A stretch of 64,000 nucleotides of DNA from Anoxybacillus mongoliensis (lineage in GTDB: Bacteria > Bacillota > Bacilli > Bacillales > Anoxybacillaceae): positions 62,001-126,000 of the forward strand of contig NZ_JACHEQ010000004.1 of NCBI RefSeq assembly GCF_014201515.1, written 5' to 3'. A model generated the notes under the pieces. That model saw only the letters and a list, made by a program, of their open reading frames with translations. It was not told the DNA's origin and made no database searches. The position numbers and the translations under genes are program-made. Shown here one piece after another: positions 54,378-63,195 of the stretch (the stretch's first letter is position 1; each line of letters opens with the position of its first letter).

Positions 54378-55166
54378 ATGCTTACGTTAAATAATGTGGA
54401 AGTTATGTATAATCGCGTCATTCTCGTGCTCAAAGGGATGTCGATGGTCATTCCGGAAGGAAAAATTGTCGCTTTGCTTGGCAGCAATGGGGCAGGAAAA
54501 ACGACAACATTAAAGGCGATTTCAGGATTGTTAAGAAGTGAAGATGGGGAAGTGACGGACGGATATATTGAGCTATATGGAGAACGAATTGAAGGAAAAG
54601 ATGCAGAGGAAATTGTGAAGAAAGGTATTTTTCAATGTATGGAAGGGAGACGAGTATTCGAGCATTTGACGGTAGAAGAAAATTTAATCGTCGGTGCCCA
54701 TACACGAAAAGATCGTCACAACATAAAAGCAGATTTACAAAAAGTGTATCATTACTTTCCGAAACTTCATATGTTGCGTCATCGGCAAGCGGGGTACTTA
54801 TCGGGCGGAGAACAACAAATGTTAGCGATCGGTCGTGGGATGATGGCAAAGCCGAAAATTTTATTGCTTGATGAACCATCGCTAGGGATTGCCCCGCTAC
54901 TTGTAAAAGAAATTTTTTCAATCATTAAAAAGATTAACGAAGAGGAAGGAACGACCATTCTCGTCGTTGAACAAAATGCGAATATCGCCTTATCGATTGC
55001 CCATTATGGATACATTATGGAAAATGGTCGCATTGTGATGGACGGTCCGATTGAGAGACTACTTGAAAATGAAGATGTAAAAGAATTTTACCTTGGTATG
55101 AGCGAAAAGGGGCGTAAAAATTATCGCGAAGTAAAGTCGTATAAACGGAGAAAGCGGTGGTTGTAA
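54378..55166 (+). CDS. livF: LIV-type ABC transporter ATP-binding protein
   Basis: A 262-residue second ATPase of the system. Walker A GSNGAGKT, signature LSGGEQQMLAIGRGM, Walker B ILLLDEPSLGIAPLLV, H-loop in a VVEQNAN context. It carries a basic C-terminal extension (NYREVKSYKRRKRWL). ATG 54378 follows CAGAAAGGGGG; the upstream open frame lies in the hairpin region. Its stop overlaps the next start (TAATG). Confidence 0.91.
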   Translation: MLTLNNVEVMYNRVILVLKGMSMVIPEGKIVALLGSNGAGKTTTLKAISGLLRSEDGEVTDGYIELYGERIEGKDAEEIVKKGIFQCMEGRRVFEHLTVEENLIVGAHTRKDRHNIKADLQKVYHYFPKLHMLRHRQAGYLSGGEQQMLAIGRGMMAKPKILLLDEPSLGIAPLLVKEIFSIIKKINEEEGTTILVVEQNANIALSIAHYGYIMENGRIVMDGPIERLLENEDVKEFYLGMSEKGRKNYREVKSYKRRKRWL

Positions 55167-56296
55167 TGGAAGGATGGAAATCGTTCTTGATAGACGCATA
55201 CAAACTGTCGCCAGCATTACGTGAGCGGTTAGACGCTGAAAACATCAATCCGCATGAACTGAAAACGATTGAACAGCTTAGCCGTATCCCTGTATTGAAA
55301 AAAGAACAATTACCTCTTCTACAAAAACATGAGTTGCCATTTGGAAAGATGATCACAAAAAAAACAAATGAACTTGCGCGCATATTTATGTCCCCTGGTC
55401 CGATTTATGATCCACAAGGAGATGAGCAAGATGAATGGGGATTTTCAGAGGCGCTTCAAGCAGCAGGGTTTACGAGAGATGACATCGTTCAAAATACATT
55501 TTCTTATCATTTATCTCCGGCAGGTTTTATGTTTGATAGTGCCCTCCGTCAGATCGGAGCAACTGTCATTCCAGCCGGTCCGGGCAATCGTGAATTGCAA
55601 GTGCAACTTATGAATGATTTGCAAGTTACAGGGTATGTTGGTACGCCAAGTTTTCTACACTTATTGTTGCAGTATGCCGACGAAAAAAGGTTACATGTAG
55701 CGGTGAAGAAGGCGTTTTTTACCGCAGAAAAACTAACAGAAAGTATGCGTGAACAGTTTGAACAAAGAGGTATTCGTGTTTTTGAAGGATATGGAACGGC
55801 TGATTGTGGTTGTATCGCATTTGAGGATCGGAAAGGCCCGGGCTTAAAAATTAGTTCACGTGCGATCGTTCAACTGTGCGACCCAATTACAGGAGTGCCG
55901 CTTGATGAAGAAGGTGAAATCGTTGTTACAATATTTGATCGTACGTATCCGCTTGTTCGGTTTGGCACAGGGGATGTTTCGCGTTGGGTAGAAGGTTATA
56001 AAGGTGAGCGTATCGTCGGTGTGCTTGGACGTGTCGGTACGAGTGTAAAAGTGAAAGGGATGTTTGTTCATGAACAACAGTTAAAGCAAGTGATGACTGA
56101 AGTAGGATGCCCAATATTTCAAGCGGTTGTGACGAAGGAAAATGATCGTGATCAATTAACGATTTACATCGAAAAAGAACTTGATGAAGAAGCGAAACAA
56201 AAAATTAACAACGTGATTCGTGTAACGCCAACATTCGTTTGCGTACATCGTGTAAACGAAGAGGAACGGTGTCTTGTTGATCGAAGAAAATGGTAA
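55166..56296 (+). CDS. PaaK-like adenylate-forming family protein, divergent
   Basis: A 376-residue protein resembling phenylacetate-CoA ligase (usually about 430 residues). The C-terminal half keeps family features: FEGYGTADCG, the LVRFGTGDVSRW segment, and GRVGTSVKVKGMFVHEQQL. The nucleotide-binding loop, usually SSGTTGKPT, reads SPGPIYDPQGDEQDEW, and the C-terminal catalytic lysine context is not evident (it ends EEERCLVDRRKW). It may be catalytically changed or act on a pre-formed adenylate, or serve as a regulatory subunit. ATG 55166 overlaps the livF stop; an in-frame GTG at 55157 is possible. Last gene of the operon. Confidence 0.83.
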   Translation: MEGWKSFLIDAYKLSPALRERLDAENINPHELKTIEQLSRIPVLKKEQLPLLQKHELPFGKMITKKTNELARIFMSPGPIYDPQGDEQDEWGFSEALQAAGFTRDDIVQNTFSYHLSPAGFMFDSALRQIGATVIPAGPGNRELQVQLMNDLQVTGYVGTPSFLHLLLQYADEKRLHVAVKKAFFTAEKLTESMREQFEQRGIRVFEGYGTADCGCIAFEDRKGPGLKISSRAIVQLCDPITGVPLDEEGEIVVTIFDRTYPLVRFGTGDVSRWVEGYKGERIVGVLGRVGTSVKVKGMFVHEQQLKQVMTEVGCPIFQAVVTKENDRDQLTIYIEKELDEEAKQKINNVIRVTPTFVCVHRVNEEERCLVDRRKW

Positions 56297-56320
56297 AAAG
56301 AGGCGTTATGCCTCTTTTTA
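56294..56320. terminator. bidirectional terminator of the LIV operon / nadK
   Basis: TAAAAAGAGGC, loop GTTAT, GCCTCTTTTTA, between convergent genes. Confidence 0.93.
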
Positions 56321-57121
56321 CAAAAATGTTCGTTTTACTTTTTCCCAAAATGAGTTATCTTTTAGTTTGACGGTTTTAATGACTTTTCCACTTAATGCAA
56401 TATCAATTTTTTCGACATGTTGAATGCTTAATGCTTCATTATCCATACCGATAATTGGATAATCATTTCCGTCTTGTACTACTTTCAATGTAAGTTTGCG
56501 ATTTCCGCTTAAAATAAATGATGAGCCGAGGGTACGATAACGATTATTGTTCAATGATGCTAATTCGCTTACTTGAAAGCAAGGGAGCATGGGATCAACG
56601 ACTGCACCATTGACTGATTTATTGTAAGCGGTACTTCCTGTAGGTGTAGCAATGATCATTCCATCACCACGGAATGTTTCAAAATGCAAATGGTCAATAA
56701 ATACGTCCATGACAAACGTTTTAATAACACTTGAACGAATTGAGCACTCATTTAAACAATAAAAAGATGTCGAGTCATTGACTGTAACATAAATCGTTGG
56801 ATATTTACGCACTTCAATTTGTTCCGTTGTCATCGCTTCAATCATTTTTTCTGTATCGTGAATATGGAAATCACAATACATACTTAATGAACCTAAGGTT
56901 GAAATACCAGCGTATAAGCAGTCGTCACGAAAACCTGTTTTTCTGACGGCTTGTAAAAATGTTCCGTCTCCACCAACGCTTACAATAATGTTTGCATGTT
57001 TAGCATCGTCTACAACTTCAAATTCGTACTGTTTAGCCAGTTCAATAAGTGGTTGTACTTGTTTTTTCGTTTCGTCATCATGTTTATGAAAGAAGTACAT
57101 ACGATTGCGTCGTTCAGTCAT
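56318..57121 (-). CDS. nadK: NAD kinase
   Basis: ATP-dependent NAD kinase producing NADP, 267 residues, short Bacillus type. GGDGTFL (ATP/metal site), LNECSI (NE/D motif), TPTGSTAYNKSVNGA (substrate site), and a C-terminal beta domain. It corresponds to the second B. subtilis NAD kinase (ytdI/ppnKB) by context with ytfI-ytfJ. SD GGAGGGAAAGTCG. Confidence 0.95.
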   Translation of the reverse strand: MTERRNRMYFFHKHDDETKKQVQPLIELAKQYEFEVVDDAKHANIIVSVGGDGTFLQAVRKTGFRDDCLYAGISTLGSLSMYCDFHIHDTEKMIEAMTTEQIEVRKYPTIYVTVNDSTSFYCLNECSIRSSVIKTFVMDVFIDHLHFETFRGDGMIIATPTGSTAYNKSVNGAVVDPMLPCFQVSELASLNNNRYRTLGSSFILSGNRKLTLKVVQDGNDYPIIGMDNEALSIQHVEKIDIALSGKVIKTVKLKDNSFWEKVKRTFL

Positions 57122-57247
57122 CGACTTTCCCTCCGTTAAAATGTCCTCATGCTTATTTTATCATTTATTTTCCATTCATAGCGAATTTATTCGTTTAATT
57201 TCACTCATTTTTGTCGAAAATGTCATCGGGAGGGAAGTGAACAACCG

Positions 57248-57886
57248 ATGATTTTCGTTATTGTCATCATCCTTATAGCCTTCTTAGCGCTTATTCCTTT
57301 TTTATATGTGCACATTACGATTCAATTTCAACATGCACAAGATAATGATCAATTAACTATACACATTCGTATTCTCCGTTTTTTTCACTACCGTTTTACC
57401 GTTCCTCTTATTGAAATATCGAAAAGAGAAGCGGGTATTGTGACAGAACAAAAAACGAATACCGGGAAAGATGAAAAAACGACGTTTACTGTTACGGATG
57501 CTCGTGAGCGTCTAGTCCAAGTGAGGCAGTGGCTAAATCGAATCGTTCATTTACATACAATCATAAAAAAGTTTTTACAAAAAGTTTCTGTTTTACAGCT
57601 TCAATGGCATACGCAAATTGGGGTGGGTGACGCCGCGAAAACAGGGATGATTGTAGGAATTGGTTGGTCGATTAAATATTATATCGTAGCCATGGTCAGT
57701 AAATATATGAATGTTTGTATCGCTCCTTCTATTTCAGTTATTCCTTTTTTTCAAGGAGCGGTATCGCGTACGTCGTTTACATGTATGATCCGATTTCGAA
57801 TCGGTTATGCTATATTAGCAGGACTGAAGGTCGTCAAACATTGGAAAAAAGGAACACGGATCACGAACGACGTGGAAAGTTGTTAG
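57248..57886 (+). CDS. ytfI: DUF2953 membrane protein YtfI
   Basis: A 212-residue DUF2953 protein with an N-terminal hydrophobic helix (IFVIVIILIAFLALIPFLYV) and the family's beta-rich region (GVGDAAKTGMIVGIGWSIKYYI). It is always found just upstream of the spore protein gene ytfJ and has been linked to sporulation in Bacillus. GGGAGGGAAGTGA lies about ten bases upstream. Function unknown. Confidence 0.88.
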   Translation: MIFVIVIILIAFLALIPFLYVHITIQFQHAQDNDQLTIHIRILRFFHYRFTVPLIEISKREAGIVTEQKTNTGKDEKTTFTVTDARERLVQVRQWLNRIVHLHTIIKKFLQKVSVLQLQWHTQIGVGDAAKTGMIVGIGWSIKYYIVAMVSKYMNVCIAPSISVIPFFQGAVSRTSFTCMIRFRIGYAILAGLKVVKHWKKGTRITNDVESC

Positions 57887-57897
57887 GAGGAATGAAA

Positions 57898-58326
57898 ATG
57901 AGTGGACATCCAATTGAAGGATTAATGACGACAGCGATGGAAAACTTAAAGCAAATGATCGATGTCAATACGATTATTGGTGATCCTGTGGAGACACCAG
58001 ATGGAAGTGTCATTTTAACTGTATCGAAAGTCGGTTTCGGTTTTGCAGCAGGCGGCAGTGAGTTTATGTTAAACAACGGAAATGAACAACAAAAAGAAGC
58101 GCATCCGTTTGGTGGCGGAAGCGGTGGTGGTGTGTCGATTACCCCGATTGCTTTTTTAATTGTAAATAGTTCGGGTGTGAAACTGTTGCATGTTGATGAA
58201 AGTACGCATTTGTATGAGAAAATTTTAGATCTCGCCCCACAGGCGATTGAAAAAATTCAGCAAATGTTTGAGAAAAAAGAAAAACCGAAGCAACAACATG
58301 ATGCAGCATCTGATTTTGATATTTAG
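57898..58326 (+). CDS. gerW: spore germination protein GerW / YtfJ
   Basis: A 142-residue GerW-family protein of the spore. Gly-rich core GFGFAAGGSEF and FGGGSGGGVSITPIAFLIV, then a charged tail. In B. subtilis it is made in the forespore and needed for normal L-alanine germination. ATG 57898 has AGGAGG eight bases upstream; an in-frame ATG at 57892 is too close. Eleven bases after ytfI. Confidence 0.93.
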   Translation: MSGHPIEGLMTTAMENLKQMIDVNTIIGDPVETPDGSVILTVSKVGFGFAAGGSEFMLNNGNEQQKEAHPFGGGSGGGVSITPIAFLIVNSSGVKLLHVDESTHLYEKILDLAPQAIEKIQQMFEKKEKPKQQHDAASDFDI

Positions 58327-58341
58327 TCTCAATCGAAATAA

Positions 58342-58370
58342 TTGAATTTTTCATCTAATTACGTTATGAT
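58342..58370 (+). promoter_or_regulatory. tpx promoter
   Basis: TTGAAT (58342-58347), 17 bp spacer, TATGAT (58365-58370). Confidence 0.72.
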
Positions 58371-58403
58371 GAGCCTGTATCTTATATAAAGAGGAGGCTT
58401 ACT

Positions 58404-58910
58404 ATGGCGAGTGTTACATTTAAAGGAAATCCTGTCACATTAATCGGTCAAGAAGTGAAAGTCGGTGATGTCGCTCCGAATTTCACCGTACTTGCAAACG
58501 ATTTATCGCCAGTGACATTAGATGATACAAAAGGATTCGTTCGTTTAATTAGCGTTGTCCCATCGATCGACACGGGGGTTTGTGATGCCCAAACACGTCG
58601 TTTTAATGAAGAAGCAGGAAGCATTGAAGGAGTAAAGGTATTAACGATTAGCGTTGATTTGCCATTTGCTCAAAAACGCTGGTGCGCAGCGAACGGATTA
58701 GAAAACGTTGTCACATTATCTGATCATCGCGACGTATCGTTTGGTCAAGCCTACGGTGTGCTTATTCAAGAGTTACGTTTACTTGCTCGTGCTGTATTTG
58801 TCGTAGATCGCAATGATCGTGTGACATATGTCGAGTATGTATCGGAAGCGACAAACCATCCAAACTATGAAGCGGCGATCGAAGCTGCGAAACAAGCGGC
58901 TCAACAATAA
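58404..58910 (+). CDS. tpx: thiol peroxidase
   Basis: An atypical 2-Cys peroxiredoxin of 168 residues that reduces hydroperoxides using thioredoxin. Peroxidatic C60 in [14 protein letters not shown], resolving C94 in KRWCAANG, both conserved in Tpx. Cytosolic. SD AGAGGAGG. Own promoter and terminator. Confidence 0.96.
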   Translation: MASVTFKGNPVTLIGQEVKVGDVAPNFTVLANDLSPVTLDDTKGFVRLISVVPSIDTGVCDAQTRRFNEEAGSIEGVKVLTISVDLPFAQKRWCAANGLENVVTLSDHRDVSFGQAYGVLIQELRLLARAVFVVDRNDRVTYVEYVSEATNHPNYEAAIEAAKQAAQQ

Positions 58911-58917
58911 TTGTGAG

Positions 58918-58948
58918 AGGCTATCTCAAAAAAAGGGATAGCCTTTTT
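58918..58948 (+). terminator. tpx terminator
   Basis: AGGCTATC pairs with GATAGCCT, A-rich loop, then TTTTT. Confidence 0.88.
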
Positions 58949-58997
58949 CGTTTACATTCTCTAAAATAAAATGTCGGACAGAAAGGAGTGAATGATA

Positions 58998-59972
58998 TTG
59001 GAAAAGCTATTTACAGTCATTGATGAAACAGCAACATGGCTTCAAGAAGAATTGAAATGTTCTTATTTAGAAGCTGTCGCTGAAACGGGTGAAAACATAT
59101 TTCATGAAGAAATTCTGCAAGAAGAAGTAAGTGAGTTGTTAAAAAAACGACTGAAAAAAGCGTATGAATCTATCAGTTTACACGATTGGAAAAATGAACA
59201 TATTCGTAAAGCGTTGCAATTAGCGATGTTAAAAGGAATGAAGGAATATGTACAGCCTCACCATCAAATGACACCAGATGCAGTATCAGTATTTATCGGT
59301 TATTTAGTTGATGAATTTACAAAAACGTATTTTTCGCTATCGCTTCTCGATCCTGCTATTGGCACAGGAAATTTAATGACGGCTGTACTAAATCAACTGA
59401 CAAATAAAAAAGTAAGAAGTTACGGAGCGGATGTAGACGATTTATTATTGAAACTCGCTTATGTAAGTGCAAATTTACAACAACATGAAATTCAACTATT
59501 TCATCAAGATAGTTTAAAGCCGTTGTTTATTGAGCCAGTTGACGTAGTTGTGTGCGATTTGCCGATCGGATATTATCCAGATGACGAAAACGCCAAGTCG
59601 TTTCGCCTACATGCAAAAAGCGGTCATTCATATGCTCATTATTTGTTTATCGAGCAAAGTATTCGTTATACGAAAGAAGGTGGGTATTTATTTTTCTTAG
59701 TTCCAAATACGCTGTTTACATCAGATGAATCAAAAGATTTGCATGCGCTCATCAAAGAAGAAACGTTTATTCAAGGTTTGTTGCAGCTTCCGCTTTCGAT
59801 GTTTAAAAATGAAGCGGCAGCGAAAAGTATTTTTATTTTGCAAAAGAAAGGTACATATGCAAAAGCTCCAAAACAAACGTTGCTTGCTCAACTTCCTAGC
59901 TTTTCAAATAAGCAGGCGATGCAAGCGATGGTGTTGAAGCTCGAACAATGGCTAAAAGAAAATCGTTCATAA
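58998..59972 (+). CDS. ytxK: class I SAM-dependent methyltransferase-like YtxK
   Basis: A 324-residue protein related to the N6-adenine methylase fold. The SAM loop is DPAIGTGNLMTAVL; the catalytic position, NPPY in true DNA methylases, reads VCDLPIGYYPDD, the form typical of YtxK. No target-recognition domain is present, so it is probably not a restriction-type methylase; the substrate is unknown. TTG 58998 is nine bases from AAAGGAG; ATG 58992 would be only three. It precedes ackA as in B. subtilis. Confidence 0.87.
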   Translation: MEKLFTVIDETATWLQEELKCSYLEAVAETGENIFHEEILQEEVSELLKKRLKKAYESISLHDWKNEHIRKALQLAMLKGMKEYVQPHHQMTPDAVSVFIGYLVDEFTKTYFSLSLLDPAIGTGNLMTAVLNQLTNKKVRSYGADVDDLLLKLAYVSANLQQHEIQLFHQDSLKPLFIEPVDVVVCDLPIGYYPDDENAKSFRLHAKSGHSYAHYLFIEQSIRYTKEGGYLFFLVPNTLFTSDESKDLHALIKEETFIQGLLQLPLSMFKNEAAAKSIFILQKKGTYAKAPKQTLLAQLPSFSNKQAMQAMVLKLEQWLKENRS

Positions 59973-59998
59973 CCTTCTGAATATAACAAATATGTGAA

Positions 59999-60010
59999 GA
60001 AAACGTTTTC
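59999..60010 (+). promoter_or_regulatory. cre-like operator upstream of ackA
   Basis: GAAAACGTTTTC is a perfect 12-base palindrome with the cre core. Its centre lies about 57 bases before the predicted start, upstream of the -35, a position suited to activation. CcpA activation of ackA is established in B. subtilis. Confidence 0.65.
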
Positions 60011-60025
60011 GTCAAGTTTGTGTAC

Positions 60026-60055
60026 TTGAAAAGAGCGACGAACGACCCGTAAAAT
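60026..60055 (+). promoter_or_regulatory. ackA promoter
   Basis: TTGAAA (60026-60031), 18 bp spacer, TAAAAT (60050-60055). Confidence 0.65.
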
Positions 60056-60129
60056 GAGAAACGTACCGATGAAATTCGCATATTTGCATACAATAACTGT
60101 GAACGATGTTAAAGGAGCTGTTTAGTCAA

Positions 60130-61323
60130 ATGCCAAAAGTCATAGCCATTAATGCGGGAAGTTCTTCGTTAAAGTTTCAATTGTTCAACATGCCGAGTGA
60201 AGAAGTATTAACAAAAGGTGTTGTTGAGCGAATTGGTTTTGAAGATGCGATTTTTAATATTACAGTAAATGGTGAAAAAATAAAAGAAGTAACACCAATT
60301 CCGGATCATGCGGTTGCTGTAAAAATGTTACTTGATAAATTAATTGAGCTTGGCATTATTCAATCGTTTGATGAAATCGAAGGAATCGGTCATCGCGTTG
60401 TGCATGGTGGTGAGAAATTTAGCGACTCGGTTTTAATTACAGATGAAACGTTAAAAGAAATTGAAGATTTATCTGACTTAGCGCCATTACACAACCCAGC
60501 GAACGTTGTTGGCATTAAAGCGTTCCGTGAAGTGTTGCCGAACGTACCAGCTGTTGCGGTGTTTGATACAGCATTCCATCAGACGATGCCAGAGCAGTCG
60601 TTTTTATATAGCTTGCCGTATGAGTATTATGAAAAGTTTGGCATTCGTAAATACGGATTCCACGGCACATCGCATAAATATGTGACACAACGGGCAGCTG
60701 AACTATTAGGTCGCCCAATTGAGCAACTTCGCTTAATTTCTTGTCACTTAGGAAATGGAGCGAGCATTGCAGCAGTAGAAGGTGGAAAATCGATTGATAC
60801 GTCGATGGGCTTTACGCCGCTTGCTGGTGTAGCGATGGGAACGCGTTCTGGAAACATTGACCCAGCGTTAATCCCATACATTATGCAAAAAACAGGAAAA
60901 ACAGCAGAAGAAGTGATTGATATTTTAAATAAGAAAAGTGGTATGCTCGGCTTAACTGGTTTTTCAAGCGATTTACGCGATATTGAAGAAGCGGCGGCTA
61001 AGGGCGATCAACGTGCGGAATTAGCGCTTGAAGTGTTTGCAGGGCGCATTCATAAATATATCGGTTCATACGCAGCGCGCATGTGTGGTGTAGATGCGAT
61101 TATCTTCACAGCGGGCATTGGAGAAAACAGCGATGTTGTGCGCGCAAAAGTATTACGTGGTCTTGAATTCATGGGTGTTTACTGGGATCCAGCATTAAAT
61201 AAAGTGCGCGGCAAAGAAGCGTTCATTAGCTATCCACACTCTCCGGTAAAAGTATTAGTCATTCCGACGAATGAAGAAGTGATGATCGCTCGCGACGTCA
61301 TGCGATTAGCAAACTTGGTGTAA
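60130..61323 (+). CDS. ackA: acetate kinase
   Basis: Interconverts acetyl phosphate + ADP and acetate + ATP in overflow metabolism; 397 residues, standard. Motifs: [16 protein letters not shown], catalytic Asp in [30 protein letters not shown], and [12 protein letters not shown] 60130 matches the conserved N-terminus, although AAAGGAG is 12-13 bases away, a little long. It opposes the acsA route found elsewhere in the window, so acetate excretion and uptake are both encoded here. Confidence 0.96.
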   Translation: MPKVIAINAGSSSLKFQLFNMPSEEVLTKGVVERIGFEDAIFNITVNGEKIKEVTPIPDHAVAVKMLLDKLIELGIIQSFDEIEGIGHRVVHGGEKFSDSVLITDETLKEIEDLSDLAPLHNPANVVGIKAFREVLPNVPAVAVFDTAFHQTMPEQSFLYSLPYEYYEKFGIRKYGFHGTSHKYVTQRAAELLGRPIEQLRLISCHLGNGASIAAVEGGKSIDTSMGFTPLAGVAMGTRSGNIDPALIPYIMQKTGKTAEEVIDILNKKSGMLGLTGFSSDLRDIEEAAAKGDQRAELALEVFAGRIHKYIGSYAARMCGVDAIIFTAGIGENSDVVRAKVLRGLEFMGVYWDPALNKVRGKEAFISYPHSPVKVLVIPTNEEVMIARDVMRLANLV

Positions 61324-61351
61324 AAAAGGTGTCCTTATGGGCACCTTTTTT
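61322..61351 (+). terminator. ackA terminator
   Basis: AAAAAAGGTG pairs with CACCTTTTTT across a ten-base loop. Confidence 0.92.
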
Positions 61352-61383
61352 AAAAGATAAGAAAGTATAAAATTTCAGATTTG

Positions 61384-61525
61384 GGGAGCTGTCTAGCTCC
61401 AAGCGCCATCTGCTCGAGTCGCTCCGCCCCACGCTGCGGCGGCGACAGCCTCCTCGGTGGGGCTTGTGCGCTCTTCGGTGGGGCTTGTGCGCTCTTCGCC
61501 GATAGGCGGGCGCTTTGCGTTTTTC
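61384..61525. repeat. GC-rich intergenic repeat element
   Basis: About 140 bases, far richer in G+C than the flanks. It holds a hairpin GGAGCT-GTCT-AGCTCC, inverted arms AAGCGCC (61401-61407) and GGCGCTT (61509-61515), and a 21-base unit starting TCGGTGGGGCTTG repeated in tandem (61454-61474, 61475-61495). It looks like a member of the dispersed 'CTCGAGTCGC...' imperfect-palindrome repeats found between genes in many Bacillaceae (from memory). The minus-strand open frame across it is probably not a gene. Confidence 0.7.
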
Positions 61526-61840
61526 CTATTGATGTATGCGATTTGTAACCGTTTGGTTCATCCGATACCAAATCCATAAATCGTTAATGATTGAAGCGAG
61601 GGCCGCGATTTCAAAGTTGAGCGTGCATGAACGAGCAAAATCATTTTCTTCCCCAAGCTGTCTTTGTTTTTCATTAATTTGCTGTTCTAGCTCGATAATT
61701 CGATCAGGGATTTTTCCACGAATCGTCTCCCACTCTAATAAAATCGCCGCTTGTTCTTCTTTTGTATACATCTCCCACGCCTTCTGTAAATGTGGCAGTC
61801 GAATGCCTAGCCGTTCATCATATATAAAATGTGTACTCAT
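61526..61840 (-). CDS. small hypothetical protein
   Basis: A 104-residue acidic, mostly helical protein with a coiled-coil-like centre (IIELEQQINEKQRQLGEEN) and a single Cys. SD GGGAG precedes the ATG and coding composition is normal. I do not recognise the family. It sits alone between ackA and argG, reading away from argG, next to the GC-rich repeat. Confidence 0.72.
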   Translation of the reverse strand: MSTHFIYDERLGIRLPHLQKAWEMYTKEEQAAILLEWETIRGKIPDRIIELEQQINEKQRQLGEENDFARSCTLNFEIAALASIINDLWIWYRMNQTVTNRIHQ

Positions 61841-61893
61841 TTTATTCTCCCATCCTTTTCATTTATTAATTTTTATTTTAATCAAAATAGTTA

Positions 61894-61972
61894 TTGAAAA
61901 AAAGAAAAATAGTTGTTACATTATTAATATGCAAAATGAATAAATATTAAAAAACAAGTATTTTTATTCTTT
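61894..61972 (+). promoter_or_regulatory. argGH promoter with two ARG boxes
   Basis: TTGAAA (61894-61899), 17 bp, TACATT (61917-61922). Downstream are two AhrC/ArgR-type boxes (consensus CATGAATAAAAATKCAAK): one direct at 61935-61952 (core ATGAATAAATATT) and one inverted at 61956-61972 (GAATAAAAATACTT on the minus strand). Arginine-dependent repression by AhrC is expected. Confidence 0.65.
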
Positions 61973-61986
61973 AAGGAGGAACGATC

Positions 61987-63195
61987 ATGGCAAATCCAAA
62001 AGTAGTGCTCGCTTATTCAGGAGGTTTAGATACATCGGTAGCTATTAAATGGCTGCAGGAACAAGGATATGATGTTGTTGCTTGTTGTTTAGACGTCGGT
62101 GAAGGGAAAGATTTAGAGTTTGTGAAAGAAAAAGCGTTAAAAGTAGGCGCTGTACAATCATATATGATTGATGCGAAAGAAGAGTTTGCGAATGAATATG
62201 CGCTTGTTGCTCTGCAAGCACATGCGCTGTATGAAGGAAAATATCCGCTCATCTCTGCGTTGTCCCGTCCGTTAATTTCAAAAAAACTCGTTGAAATTGC
62301 TGAATTAGAAGGAGCAGTTGCTGTGGCGCACGGTTGCACAGGAAAAGGGAATGACCAAGTGCGCTTTGAAGTGTCCATTCAAGCATTAAATCCAAATTTA
62401 AAAGTGATTGCACCTGTTCGTGAATGGAAATGGTCGCGTGAAGAAGAAATTGAATATGCGAAACAACATAACATTCCGATTCCAATCGATTTAGATAGCC
62501 CATTTTCCATTGATCAAAACTTATGGGGAAGAAGTAACGAGTGCGGCATTTTAGAAGATCCATGGGCAGCACCGCCAGAAGAAGCATACGAGTTAACAGT
62601 TGCACTTGAACATACACCAAATGAGCCAGATATCATTGAAATCGGCTTTGAGCAAGGGGTACCGAAAACAATTAATGGAAAAGCGTATTCGCTCGCAGAG
62701 CTTATTCTTGAACTGAATGCATTAGCTGGCAAACACGGTGTTGGTCGCATCGACCATGTTGAAAACCGACTCGTTGGGATTAAATCGCGTGAAGTATACG
62801 AATGCCCAGGAGCGATGACACTTATTAAAGCGCATAAAGAATTAGAGGACTTAACACTTGTCAAAGAAGTCGCTCATTTCAAGCCGATCATTGAGCAAAA
62901 AATTGCGGAAGTCATTTATAACGGTCTTTGGTTTTCCCCATTAAAAGATGCGCTTGTCGCATTTTTGAAAGAAACACAAAAAAATGTCACCGGTGTTGTT
63001 CGAGTGAAATTATTTAAAGGTCATGCCATTGTAGAAGGTCGGAAATCACCGTTTTCGCTATACGATGAAAAATTGGCGACGTATACATCAGAAGATGAAT
63101 TCGATCATCAAGCAGCTGTTGGGTTTATTTCTCTATTTGGTTTGCCGACAAAAGTGTACAGTATCGTCAACAGCCAAAAGAAGGTGAACGTGTGA
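61987..63195 (+). CDS. argG: argininosuccinate synthase
   Basis: ATP-dependent joining of citrulline and aspartate in arginine synthesis, 402 residues. PP-loop [53 protein letters not shown] and GQFGVG-type C-terminal parts are consistent with the family. SD AAGGAGG. Overlaps argH by four bases (GTGA), forming the argGH operon. Confidence 0.96.
   Translation: MANPKVVLAYSGGLDTSVAIKWLQEQGYDVVACCLDVGEGKDLEFVKEKALKVGAVQSYMIDAKEEFANEYALVALQAHALYEGKYPLISALSRPLISKKLVEIAELEGAVAVAHGCTGKGNDQVRFEVSIQALNPNLKVIAPVREWKWSREEEIEYAKQHNIPIPIDLDSPFSIDQNLWGRSNECGILEDPWAAPPEEAYELTVALEHTPNEPDIIEIGFEQGVPKTINGKAYSLAELILELNALAGKHGVGRIDHVENRLVGIKSREVYECPGAMTLIKAHKELEDLTLVKEVAHFKPIIEQKIAEVIYNGLWFSPLKDALVAFLKETQKNVTGVVRVKLFKGHAIVEGRKSPFSLYDEKLATYTSEDEFDHQAAVGFISLFGLPTKVYSIVNSQKKVNV

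Noticed and set aside
58998-59972. ytxK as part of a restriction-modification or phage-defence system
   Set aside because: No restriction, specificity or helicase gene is adjacent, and the NPPY site is altered; the ytxK-ackA context is the normal Bacillus one.
61350-61577. Minus-strand open frame of 75 codons with a KSAQAPP KSAQAPP repeat
   Set aside because: It is produced by the GC-rich tandem repeat, has no SD, overlaps the start of the better-supported gene at 61526-61840, and shows no protein-like conservation.
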